This document shows, one piece after another, positions 42,840-52,400 of a stretch of 64,000 nucleotides of DNA (position 1 is its first letter; each line of letters begins with the position of its first letter). Location: the NCBI GenBank assembly GCA_004134985.1, contig REGQ01000017.1, forward strand, positions 57,190-121,189, written 5' to 3'. This DNA comes from Paenibacillaceae bacterium. Lineage in GTDB: Bacteria; Bacillota; Bacilli; Paenibacillales; Paenibacillaceae. The position numbers and the translations under genes were made by a program. The notes under the pieces are model-generated. The model was not told the origin of the DNA. It saw only the letters and a program-made list of their open reading frames with translations, and did not search any database.

Positions 42840-43661
42840 TCAATCTCCTCGTTGGATGCACACGCTTTTCCTGTATTCAGACGGGGAGATGCCAAGAATG
42901 GCTCTAAAAGTCGAGGAAAAATAATGCTGGTCTGCAAAGTTCAGTCTGACGGATATTTCATTGATATTGAGTTGAGTATGCTGTAAAAAATGCTTGGCAA
43001 GTTCGATTTTTTGTTTGCGGAAATAAGCATAGGGAGTGATGCCGTACGTTTCCCGAAACAGCTTGATAATGTAATTTTTTGAATATCCGAGTTGTGTGCA
43101 AACATCGTTCAAATCTAACCTGTTTTCAATGTTGACGTCCAGGCATAATTTGATCTGCTCCGCAGCAGTAAGCACTTTGTGCTCCAAATGGTTTTTCAAA
43201 CGTAGAAAGATCTTTAACAGCGTGACTGAGACTTCATCAATCACCTCGGAATAACTTTTATGGCTGGCGGAGGAGATGTTGATGATTTCATTCATATAAG
43301 AAAGAATGTTGCAATTCTTAACAATGTACGTATCTTCAGGCAAATACTGCGAAAATAAATACTCGGCAAATTCCCCATAAAAAACAATCCAAATTTTAGT
43401 CCACGGATGATCTTCACTGGAATAATACACGTGATCGCTGTTTCGAGTCAAAATATAGACGTCATTTTTTTGGGGGTGCAAGGTTTGGGAATTAATCTCC
43501 AGAACGCCGCTTCCGTCGATAATATATTCGAACGAAAACAGGTTTTCCCCGTGCCGCTCAATGCGGTAATTTTTATCACAATAAGAGATACCCGACATGA
43601 CGACATTTAGAGGGTATTTGGAGTTACACATATGCCAAAAATTATGAATGACTTCGCGCAT
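42840..43661 (-). CDS. AraC family transcriptional regulator (cupin type)
   Basis: I start at ATG 43661, with GAGGA 8 nt upstream; the frame reaches 43742 but the extra Ile-rich residues are unlike the family. The 273-residue protein has an N-terminal cupin-like sensor (FSFEYIIDGSGVLEINSQTL, then NDVYILTRNSDHVYYSSEDH). The C-terminal AraC domain reads LDLNDVCTQLGYSKNYIIKL, then INEISVRLNFADQHYFSSTF. It is divergent from the GtaA-like gene at 43793 and is probably its regulator. It could also affect the transporter operon next to it. Confidence 0.92.
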   Translation of the reverse strand: MREVIHNFWHMCNSKYPLNVVMSGISYCDKNYRIERHGENLFSFEYIIDGSGVLEINSQTLHPQKNDVYILTRNSDHVYYSSEDHPWTKIWIVFYGEFAEYLFSQYLPEDTYIVKNCNILSYMNEIINISSASHKSYSEVIDEVSVTLLKIFLRLKNHLEHKVLTAAEQIKLCLDVNIENRLDLNDVCTQLGYSKNYIIKLFRETYGITPYAYFRKQKIELAKHFLQHTQLNINEISVRLNFADQHYFSSTFRAILGISPSEYRKSVCIQRGD

Positions 43662-43792
43662 GATTATAATCCTCACATTTTCAATGATTTTTTCTATTAT
43701 TATAACCCTAATGATATGATATATTGAACCATAAACAAGCAAAATAGTTTGTATGAATAATGAGATCCAGGGCGAAGACAGGAGGAATTAAA

Positions 43793-45706
43793 ATGAATTT
43801 GCGAGCTCCAGCTGTTCCACTAATTACCGTAGACCCTTATTTTTCCGTTTGGTCGATGGCAGACAAATTGAATGAATCGGACACCAAGCATTGGACGGGC
43901 AAACCTCACCGAATGACCGGCATCGCTTCGGTCGATGGCAAAGAATATCTTTTTATGGGGGACAGGTCAACCAGCTTGAAAATGGAACAAACCAATCTGG
44001 ATATTAATGCACTCTCGACCAACTACCGTTTTGCATGTGATGAAATTCAATTAGAAGTGACATTTACTACCCCTCTTTTGTTGGATAATTTGAAATTGAC
44101 GGCCAGACCAGTTTCATATATTCATACAAAAGCCTGGACCAACGACGGGAAAAATCATAATGTGACGATTACCATTACGGTGGATGACGAGTTTTGCCAA
44201 AATTTAAAATATGAGTTTCCAACCGAATATACCGATCTTAGCCAACCGGGCCTTGCCTGCGGCAGAATTGGAAGCAAGATCCAGACAATGTTAACTGCAG
44301 CCGGCGATGACCTTAGAATCAATTGGGGATACGTCTATCTTGCATCGAATCATGATCAGGCCGTTGTAACGGCTGCTGCCAGCACCAATGATTATAGAAC
44401 CTTGAACCATACAATGGCACTGGCAATTACGCTAGATACGGAACAACATAACGAAGGACTGTTTGCCGTCGCTTACGACGATATTAAGTCGATTGAATAT
44501 TTCCACGAGCCGTTGAACGCTTATTGGAAAAAGGACGGCCAAACGATCGAGGAAGCCATTCAGCAAGCGCTTGGCGAATATGATGCGATTTTCGAGGAAT
44601 GCGAGCTGTTTTCGTCCAAGCTATATCAGGATGCCACGGAATCAGGCAATGAAAAATACGCTGAACTGGTGTCTCTTGCCTACCGACAGGCTATTGCAGC
44701 GCACAAAATTTGTGTAGATCCAAACGGAGATGTGTTGTTTATTTCCAAGGAGAATTTCAGCAACGGTTGCGCGGCTACCGTTGACGTGACCTACCCTTCT
44801 ATACCTCAATTTCTAATTTATAACCCGGAGCTCGTTAAAGGGATGCTAAGACCGATTTTCAAATATGCCTCAATGGACGTTTGGCATTACGACTTTGCTC
44901 CCCACGATGTGGGAACTTATCCTCTCCTTAATGGACAGGTATATAGTCATGGAACATGCCCTACTTGGCAGATGCCAGTAGAAGAATGTGGCAATATGCT
45001 GATCTGTAGCGCAGCGGTCGCTCTTGCGGAAAATGACGTCTCTTTTGCCGAGGAGAATTGGGACCATCTTGAAAAATGGTGTAATTACCTCATCGAAAAC
45101 GGCGTAGATCCGGATAATCAGTTGTGTACGGACGATTTCGCGGGGCATCTGGCCCATAATTGTAACTTATCAATTAAAGCCATTATGGGGATCGCCAGCT
45201 TCTCCATTCTAAACCGCTTAACAGGAAATGATCAGAAAGCAGATGAACTGATGAGCATTGCCGGTTCCATGGTCGACAAATGGCTGGCCATGGCTGCAAA
45301 TGAAGATGGAACGTTCCGTCTCGCATTTGACCGTCCCGGCTCCTTCAGTATGAAATACAACGCGATCTGGGATCAAATTTTCGGTCTGAATTTGTTCCCT
45401 AAAGACACTTTTAAGGCAGAGACAAAGGCCTATATTGAAAAGCATTCCGGTCCCTACGGACTCATGCTGGATAACCGCAACACTTATACCAAATCGGATT
45501 GGTTGGTGTGGAGCGCTGCGCTTTGCGAGAACAAGGAAGACTTCACGACCATCGTAGACCGCCTGTGGCTTGCGTATAACGAGTCGGAAAGCCGTGTTCC
45601 AATGACGGATTTTTATTCAACGGCGAATGCGAAAATGGAAAATTTTCAAAACCGATCGGTGCAGGGTGGGCTATTCATTAAGATGCTTATAAATAAGGGA
45701 ATTTAA
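43793..45706 (+). CDS. GtaA-like glutaminase family protein (DUF4965/DUF5127/DUF1793)
   Basis: I start at ATG 43793 with AGGAGG upstream, giving 637 residues. The N-terminus LRAPAVPLITVDPYFSVWSM is characteristic of the DUF5127/DUF4965 family. The middle has YRQAIAAHKICVDPNGDVLF and ISKENFSNGCAATVDVTYPS, and the C-terminal alpha/alpha-barrel part has CTDDFAGHLAHNCNLSIKAI and MVDKWLAMAANEDGTFRLAF. Fungal members are called glutaminase A; bacterial members lie in glycan-utilisation loci and are often suspected glycosidases. There is no signal peptide. The locus here is sugar-related, so I favour carbohydrate processing, but this is unresolved. Confidence 0.85.
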   Translation: MNLRAPAVPLITVDPYFSVWSMADKLNESDTKHWTGKPHRMTGIASVDGKEYLFMGDRSTSLKMEQTNLDINALSTNYRFACDEIQLEVTFTTPLLLDNLKLTARPVSYIHTKAWTNDGKNHNVTITITVDDEFCQNLKYEFPTEYTDLSQPGLACGRIGSKIQTMLTAAGDDLRINWGYVYLASNHDQAVVTAAASTNDYRTLNHTMALAITLDTEQHNEGLFAVAYDDIKSIEYFHEPLNAYWKKDGQTIEEAIQQALGEYDAIFEECELFSSKLYQDATESGNEKYAELVSLAYRQAIAAHKICVDPNGDVLFISKENFSNGCAATVDVTYPSIPQFLIYNPELVKGMLRPIFKYASMDVWHYDFAPHDVGTYPLLNGQVYSHGTCPTWQMPVEECGNMLICSAAVALAENDVSFAEENWDHLEKWCNYLIENGVDPDNQLCTDDFAGHLAHNCNLSIKAIMGIASFSILNRLTGNDQKADELMSIAGSMVDKWLAMAANEDGTFRLAFDRPGSFSMKYNAIWDQIFGLNLFPKDTFKAETKAYIEKHSGPYGLMLDNRNTYTKSDWLVWSAALCENKEDFTTIVDRLWLAYNESESRVPMTDFYSTANAKMENFQNRSVQGGLFIKMLINKGI

Positions 45707-45742
45707 GCCACGCTTTAAATCATAGCTGTCATAGCGCTTTAA

Positions 45743-45779
45743 AAAGATGATCCAAGCCTGCATGGCTTGGATCATCTTT
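45743..45779. terminator. Terminator after the GtaA-like gene
   Basis: AAAGATGATCCAAGCC (45743-45758) pairs perfectly with GGCTTGGATCATCTTT (45764-45779). It is a strong hairpin 37 nt after the stop. Confidence 0.85.
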
Positions 45780-45786
45780 GATGACG

Positions 45787-46122
45787 TTACTCCTGATTCG
45801 TAAGCTGCAGCAAGTTGTAAATCGCCTGTATCGCTTCCTCTCGGGTTGTCAGACTGCCGGGTGCAAATTTCCCCGCGCCCTTGCCTTGCATCAAGCGAGT
45901 AAATACAGCCTGCTGAACAACTGTCTGCGCCCAACCTGAAACCTGCTGTTCATCTTTGAAAGCCGGCACATTGCCAGTTCCAGCAGGCTTGCCCGCAGCA
46001 AGTTCATACGCCCTTACGAGCATAGCCGCCATCTGCTCCCGGGTAATGTTGGCATTCGGGTTAAAGGAATACGGTGTTACGCCTGTTACCAGCCCGTTTG
46101 CCCCTCCAGTCCGCGCATAGAA
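45787..46122 (-). pseudogene. Remnant of an SLH-domain protein
   Basis: A frame on the minus strand reads ANGLVTGVTPYSFNPNANIT, then REQMAAMLVRAYELAAGKPA. It continues as VQQAVFTRLMQGKGAGKFAP and GSLTTREEAIQAIYNLLQL. These are about one and a half SLH repeats, the C-terminal end of an S-layer-anchored protein. Upstream at about 46120 an in-frame TGA ends the frame, and no start or signal peptide is present. The rest of the parent gene is missing. Confidence 0.7.
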
Positions 46123-46336
46123 AGCTCAGGCACCTGGTTGCCCCCCGTTGTCATGTGAAGCTCCCGATGTGAGCGCTTACTCAAATGTATGCACGTTGAA
46201 GGCTCCCGCATCATTATGCGGCGCCGATTCCTCACTATGAGCCATCCCGTAGATCCTCCTGTTAGCATGATCCATATACATTGGACCTATTTCCGGGAAA
46301 GCATTTAATCCGCTTTGAACATTTCGTCCAGCCTCG

Positions 46337-47401
46337 CTACTGTGGATGCATAATTTCTCCGCTGCGATTAATATATTGATAGTTTCGTAGATGGTTGTTA
46401 TTCAAGTATATCTCCGCCAAATCTCCTGAGAAAGAATCTGCCCATTCAAATTGCGGCTTAATGACAAAAATTCCCGATGTATTAATATAACCATATTTCC
46501 CACCTTTACTTGCAGGTGCCAAGCCTCCCGAAAACTGTCCTCCGGCCTTAATATTTTGAATTACTTTCTCGCCTTTCGTGTTGATATAGAAGGTTACCCC
46601 ATTTCGTTCGACGAAGGCGAGTCCTTCAGAAAAAGGTCTGGCCAAAGAAAACTGAGGCGGCAAAATATATTCACCTGTCTTATCGATATATCCGTATTTG
46701 CCGTTTACGTAAACAGCAGCAACTCCCTCTGAAAATGGCTCTGCATGGGCAAACCTTGGCGGCACAACCAGTTCTCCTTTCGTATTAATATATCCGTATT
46801 TGCCACCTACACTGAGCATCACAGCCGCCATCCCGTCTGAGAAGTCTGTTGTTTGACTGTACCGGTACGGGATAACCAACTCACCTTCTGTATTAATATA
46901 ACCTCCCGCTTTTCCCTGATTGACTCGAGCGAGTCCTTCCACAAAGTTAAAGGCTCGATGATAGATCGGTTGGATGACGACTTTTCCTTTACTATTTATG
47001 TAGCCATGCCTGGTCACGACGGGTCCATCATTTGTTTGAATTTTGGCCGTATACTGTGCCAATCCATCATACATAACACCACATGTGTTAAGCGGACAGT
47101 CAAACAATCTGTCTCCTGTTGTACTGAAATAAATTTGTTGCAACTCCGTGCGGTCTACTACATAAACCGGACTTCCGGATTGGCCAGAATAACCAGCCCC
47201 ATCATAGATCGGCTTAATAACGATCTCACCTTGACTGTTCATAAAGCCGTATTTACCATTTGCCTTAACAATATAAAGCTGCTCTCCCGCTAACTCCCCC
47301 TTTATGCTCTCTCCTGCAGCAACCGCCTTCCCATGCCCTGTCCCCACAAGCCCGACAATGATTACCAACAATCCAACAAATGCAGCTATATGTTTCACCA
47401 T
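46337..47401 (-). CDS. Secreted WG-repeat protein
   Basis: A 354-residue exported protein. Residues 1-30 form a signal peptide (VKHIAAFVGLLVIIVGLVGT). The rest is about seven WG-like repeats of the form GKYGYINTKGELVVPPRF-x-A-x-PFSEG-x-A, from about residue 45 to the C-terminus. WG (KWG) repeats form a beta-propeller-like structure and are found in secreted or surface proteins of Bacilli; no enzymatic activity is known. ATG 47401 follows GGGAGTG. It is monocistronic. Confidence 0.9.
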   Translation of the reverse strand: MVKHIAAFVGLLVIIVGLVGTGHGKAVAAGESIKGELAGEQLYIVKANGKYGFMNSQGEIVIKPIYDGAGYSGQSGSPVYVVDRTELQQIYFSTTGDRLFDCPLNTCGVMYDGLAQYTAKIQTNDGPVVTRHGYINSKGKVVIQPIYHRAFNFVEGLARVNQGKAGGYINTEGELVIPYRYSQTTDFSDGMAAVMLSVGGKYGYINTKGELVVPPRFAHAEPFSEGVAAVYVNGKYGYIDKTGEYILPPQFSLARPFSEGLAFVERNGVTFYINTKGEKVIQNIKAGGQFSGGLAPASKGGKYGYINTSGIFVIKPQFEWADSFSGDLAEIYLNNNHLRNYQYINRSGEIMHPQ

Positions 47402-48420
47402 TTTAATTTCACTCCCGTCTTTATAAGAATTGCGTTAACTATATAAATTGAATCAAATTAGCGTCATTAGTTCAACTCCCCTTCTCTTCCATTCTTTGTA
47501 ATAGACGATAACAAAATCATTTCGGTTGCGAAATCGTATAGAGAATTTTCCCATTAATGCTGAGTGCCTCTCTCCCGCGGGACACTCACCCGACTAACTC
47601 AAATTGTATGGAACGCGGCGGTTTGCATGTCAACGCAGAGGCGCTGCATTTCGCTGCTTACCTAGCTGATCCGCAAAAACTCGCTTATACGAAAGGCAAT
47701 TCAGGCTTTGGGAGAATACCTGGCTATATACAGCTAATCCTTTATCCCAATGACTATTTATTCTTCAAAACTTGAGGCTCAAAACCAAAATCAGTGCTTG
47801 ACGAAACTCGAGTGTGCTGCTATGGGTTCGCAGGGTGTTTCCAATCGCCATTCAAAGCCGGATTTTTTATTCTAATTTTCTAAAGGTTGAAATCCGACTT
47901 TAAAAAGCGATCACTTCGTTTTTCCAACATCCCTGCAACTCTTCGCTGCCTTTCTCGCATTTGGCAAGCACTGATTTTTAGGTAGAGCCAAACTTGAAGT
48001 TGAAAATTGACTACCAGTAATTTTTCATTTACAAATAGAGGAATGCATTTTACTATAAATATGTAACAAATTCCAATAAAAAGAAGGTTTTGGTTGAGGT
48101 TGTTGTAGTTATTTTATAAATAAAAGAAGGGAGCTTCATTAATGATTAATGAATTACAAAGCTATTTGCAAAAATGAAATACGCTTTCTGTTTTCTTGGT
48201 TTCAGACTGTTTTCGATTTTTTTGCGCTTAAAGACCTTGTTAAAATTACTGCTACTGACACTGCGTACAAAGCAAAAGAGTTAGAGGTAAAACATTCATC
48301 TGTTATATCTACAGACGCGCTCTCTAGAAGAAGACAATAATCCTAGGCGTTGAAGCATCAGCCACGTCGTTTATAAAAGATAGATATGATTATTAAGTCA
48401 CAACATGAGGAGCAGATAAA
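47402..48420. other. Gene-poor region with an inverted-repeat element
   Basis: Bases 47779-47795 and 47968-47996 carry inverted ends GGCTCAAAACCAAAATCAGT and CACTGATTTTTAGGTAGAGC around about 180 bp, a member of the repeat family also at 32839 and 40758. An open frame at 48149-48340 (63 codons) has a GGGAG site rather far upstream and no recognised family, so I do not call it a gene. The rest is AT-rich with nothing recognised. Confidence 0.55.
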
Positions 48421-48564
48421 TTGAAAAAAGATGATATTTACAAAGTTATTTTTATCATTCTTCTAGTTGCAGTGATTTTTGCTCTTTTTAAAATTAAAAC
48501 TGAAGTAAGTGAATTAGTACGCGCGCTTCGTTATGTTTCTAAGGTTCTTGAGACCGGACTGTAA
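48421..48564 (+). CDS. Small single-pass membrane protein (47 aa)
   Basis: TTG 48421 has GAGGAG 8 nt upstream. The protein reads KKDDIYKVIFIILLVAVIFA, then LFKIKTEVSELVRALRYVSK, and ends VLETGL. It has one hydrophobic helix (about residues 8-24) followed by an amphipathic basic helix. This size and layout suit a small membrane peptide, holin-like or toxin-like, but no family is recognised. A terminator hairpin overlaps its 3' end, which supports a true short transcript. Confidence 0.5.
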   Translation: MKKDDIYKVIFIILLVAVIFALFKIKTEVSELVRALRYVSKVLETGL

Positions 48565-48582
48565 CTTAGAAACATTTTTTTT
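48535..48582 (+). terminator. Terminator overlapping the small membrane protein gene end
   Basis: GTTTCTAAG (48535-48543) pairs with CTTAGAAAC (48565-48573), followed by a run of T at 48575-48582. Confidence 0.65.
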
Positions 48583-48670
48583 ATACACATCAGATGCAAA
48601 CTCATAATTTGTTTATGGCGCAACCCCGGAATCATTGTTGTCAATCGTCTGAGAAAATGTCACTTATAAT

Positions 48671-48950
48671 CGATTAGGCCCATGAATAAATTCATGGGCC
48701 TCTCACAGAACCAGGACGTGCGGTTCATCGCATCCGGTTCCTCCATGGCTATCCCCGTTGGGGATGCTGTTGGATCTTACAACCTTCTTGATCAGCACGC
48801 CGATGTTTACGGTTTGGTTGCGCCGCGTGATCGCCTTTGCTCACTCTTTGAATTTCAGGATCGCTTTCGCCGATAGTTTCATCCACTGACCCTTTATAAA
48901 TATTTCTCCCCCAAAAAATGATTTGTCTCCCTTCCGTTTCCTTCCAATTC
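48671..48950 (-). mobile_element. 3' remnant of a group II intron (decayed maturase tail + domains V-VI)
   Basis: Read on the minus strand, MKLSAKAILKFKE, a stop, then AKAITRRNQTVNIGVLIK (frame from about 48895) resembles the C-terminal part of group II intron reverse transcriptase/maturases, with a premature stop. After it comes a 34-nt domain-V-like hairpin (complement of 48708-48741): ACCGGATGCGATGAACC then GCACGTCCTGGTTCTG. The AGC triad is altered. A perfect 12-bp domain-VI-like hairpin (complement of 48677-48702) with CCTAATCGAT follows at the intron's end. The 5' intron and most of the ORF are absent. Confidence 0.6.
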
Positions 48951-49449
48951 ATTTTATGATTTAAGTAAGCTTAACCATATCCCTACTTTTCGAAGTTCCC
49001 GGCATTATTATTAATTCCGGCAGAAAGGAAGGTGAATCATGATTTAAAAGCTGCAGGCAAGCCACTTGTTCTACCAACCTTCACAGTACACCACGATTCA
49101 AGTCCATACACACACACCGCTGTATAACGCGCTTACGATCCAACCAGAACATATCTCCACGTATATTGCATACGCATGAAACCGCTCACCTTGTTCATAC
49201 ACATATGCCTCATATTCCCTGCATTGCAGACGCTTGTTTGCCTGCCCTTCATCCAGACCCAACGCTTACACTTACACCTGTCCGTTCAGACACGTTCGTG
49301 AACATCTTGCGTTCACAGCAGACACGTCCCTTTTGCCGGCGCACACGGCAGCCCAGCCCTATTGATCATCCTCAACGTGCAGCCAGCCCGGCATACGCAT
49401 GAAGCATCCGTATTTTCGTACAAACGAATATAATGATCGAGGTGATTGA
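48951..49449. other. Intergenic region upstream of the chitinase gene
   Basis: C-rich sequence with many CACA/CACG steps (49080-49400). No gene, riboswitch or clear operator was recognised. The chitinase promoter presumably lies at its 3' end, where GAGGTGAT precedes the GTG start. Confidence 0.5.
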
Positions 49450-52400
49450 GTGTATTATTCTGCTCGAAGAAGCCAGTTAAGCACAATCAGTCTGTTGCTT
49501 TGCCTTGCCCTCCTGTTCAGTTCCCTGTTTAATGCGGCGGTATCCTATGCTGAGGGAGAGGGGGAGCAGGAACAGACTGTTGATGAAGATCTAGCACCAG
49601 AACAAGACCCGCTCGCCCCGCAGAACTTGCGGATTGTTGAAGGTTCGATTACCCATAATTCAGTTCAGTTTGTTTGGGATTTTATTGGGGCCGATCTAGA
49701 TCCTCCAAACGGAAACTATATTGATGTTTGGAAAGCATATCCCGCCGAAAATGAAAATGATTATATTACCGATGCAAACTTATGGCATCATTCTATTGGT
49801 CAATTAAAACCTGAAACTACGTACTCGATTTATATCACTTGGCATGAAAGGCCAGCAACAAAAGCACATAGGAGCAATATTGTCACATTTACAACCTTAG
49901 AAGACACCACCGAATATAAAGAAGCGCCACTGGCACCTCCTCAGAACCTTAAAGTATCCACTGTAACCGATTCATACATTACTTTCCAATGGACAGGAAG
50001 CCCTGGCGCTGACGGTTATGATTTTTACTTAAATGGTGGATATCTGGGGGGGATATGGGACGGGTCCAACTCCTTCACCTACCCATGGCCAGAAAATCAG
50101 AACGAAACCGATTTCAAGTTTACGGTTGGAGCGCAGAAAAACGCAGGTGGTATAAAGACAACTTCCAAGGATAGCAACATCGTTCATATTACACGCGGAA
50201 CGCTGGCTCCCCCTAAGGATCTGCAGATCGTTACTGCGAATCGGTCGACGGTCGCCCTTGGTTGGGCGCCTGTGCCTGGCGCAACTGCCTATGATATTTA
50301 TCAGGATGACAAACTGATTGGAACAACCGATACCAGCCGTTATGTTGCGAAAGGATTGAAGGAAAGTCAAGCATATCAATATGCTATCGCTGCCCGCAAT
50401 GGCGTATGGGAGTCATCCAAAAGCGATAGTATTACAGCGGTGCCTGGAGCCAATTATACGAATGTCACCTATTTTGCTGCCTGGTCTATTTTTGACCGTA
50501 AGTTTTTCCCAGAAAATGTAGATGTCTCTCAAGTCACTCATATCAACTATGCGTTTGCAGATATTTGCTGGCGCAAGGCTGGAACCAAAATTCTTTCCTG
50601 TCAAAACAAAGATATCGAGTTGCAAAAAGACTATGTATATGACGGTGAAATCATTATTGGAGACAATGATGCAGACCTCAAAAACTACGCCGCTTTTGCA
50701 GATATTAAGAAAAATAATCCGAATTTGAAAATGATGGTGTCGGTTGGAGGCTGGTCCTGGTCGAAAAACTTCTCCAATGTGGCCGCCGATGAAGTGACCC
50801 GCAGGACTTTTGCCAATTCAGCGGTTAAGTTCCTTCGGGCTTACGAGCTGGACGGACTTGATATCGATTGGGAGTATCCGGTCGAAGGTGGAGAAGACCA
50901 CAACGTTCACAGCCCGAATGACAAACAGAACTTCACGCTGCTTATGAAGACGGTGCGAGAAGCGCTCGATGCCGCCGGTTCCGAAGACGGCAAATATTAT
51001 TTGCTCACGATCGCCTCCGGTCAAGGGGACAATTTTGTCGTCAATGCCGATCTGGCGAACTCCACTAATTATCTCGACTTCATCAGCATTATGACGTATG
51101 ACTACAGCGGCGGTTGGGAGACGCTCGCCAATCACAATGCACCGTTATATCACGACAGCAAGCTGCCAAAGCCATCCGCACCACGCAACAATGTCAGAGG
51201 CGGCGCACTGGGACATCTGAATGGCGGAGTCCCTGATTACAAGCTGGTCCTTGGCGTTCCATTCTACGGCAAAGGTTGGGAAGGGTGCGAACCGCCCGGA
51301 CAATATTCGACCTGTGCCGGCCCATCGGCTGGACAATGGGAGAAAGGCATCTATGATTACACCGAGTTGGAAACCAATTATGTAGATAAAAACGGCTACA
51401 CCCGTTACTGGAACGATGCGGCGAAGGTGTCGTACGTTTATAATCCGGAAAAGAAGATTTTCATTACTTACAATGACCGCACAAGCATGATCTACAGCGC
51501 ATCGCTCGTCAAAACGCTGAATCTGGCTGGCACCATGAACTGGGAAGTGAGCGGGGACCGCAACCGAACGCTGATTGATCAGTTGAAACATGATCTGCCG
51601 ATTGACGGGAAAGTGAATCCCGATGCGCTTGCTGCGCCATCGAATGTTGCGGTTGTTGCTTCAACGCCAACTTCCCTGCAGGTGAAATGGGATGCTGTTG
51701 CAGAAGCAACCGGTTATGAAGTATTTATAAATAATCAATATGTCGGCTATACGGAGACAACGCAATACGATCTTAAGTCGCTCACGGCAAGCACCAATTA
51801 CAACATCGATGTATTCGCTATCGTCAAAGAAGCTCAGCAGGTTGAGGCCGTGTCTCCGGCCAGCAAAACGCTGCGAGCCGCGACACAGGCGAACCCATCG
51901 TCTGGCTATGTACAACTGCCAAGTTATGTACCGCCAACTCCGGACAAAGACAGCAATGAGCTGGACACAACCGTTGTCAAAACCAATGGCAAATGGCGTA
52001 TCAATGTTGCCAAGGATACTGCCATTAAGTCAATTAAGGCTGCCAAGGAACATTCCTTTACTATTAAGGCAGGCAGTGAAGCTTCTGCCATTGAAGTATA
52101 CGTGCCGAAAGAGGTCATCCAGGCGCTCGTGGAAAAAGGAGCGGACACATCCCTTGTGGTCATTTGGAACGGCATCTCCTATAAGATTCCGGCAGAGGCC
52201 ATCAACCGTAACACCGATATCAGAATTACAATTGCGCCGCCTGATGCAGATACCGCAGCCGCAATTGACAAACTGGCGAAGGACAGCGGCCTGACCTTGC
52301 GCGCCGATGCCCTTGATTTCAAAATCGAGAAACTTGTCTCTGGCGATACGTATGAGGAAATAACGGATTTCGGCGAATACAACCTCCACCGCAGTTATAC

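Noticed and set aside
48149..48340. 63-codon frame after the inverted-repeat element
   Set aside because: The nearest GGGAG site is about 13 nt or more from the ATG and the product has no recognised motif.
49166..49402. 78-codon frame rich in His/Pro/Thr before the chitinase
   Set aside because: It reflects C-rich composition, with no ribosome binding site or domain.
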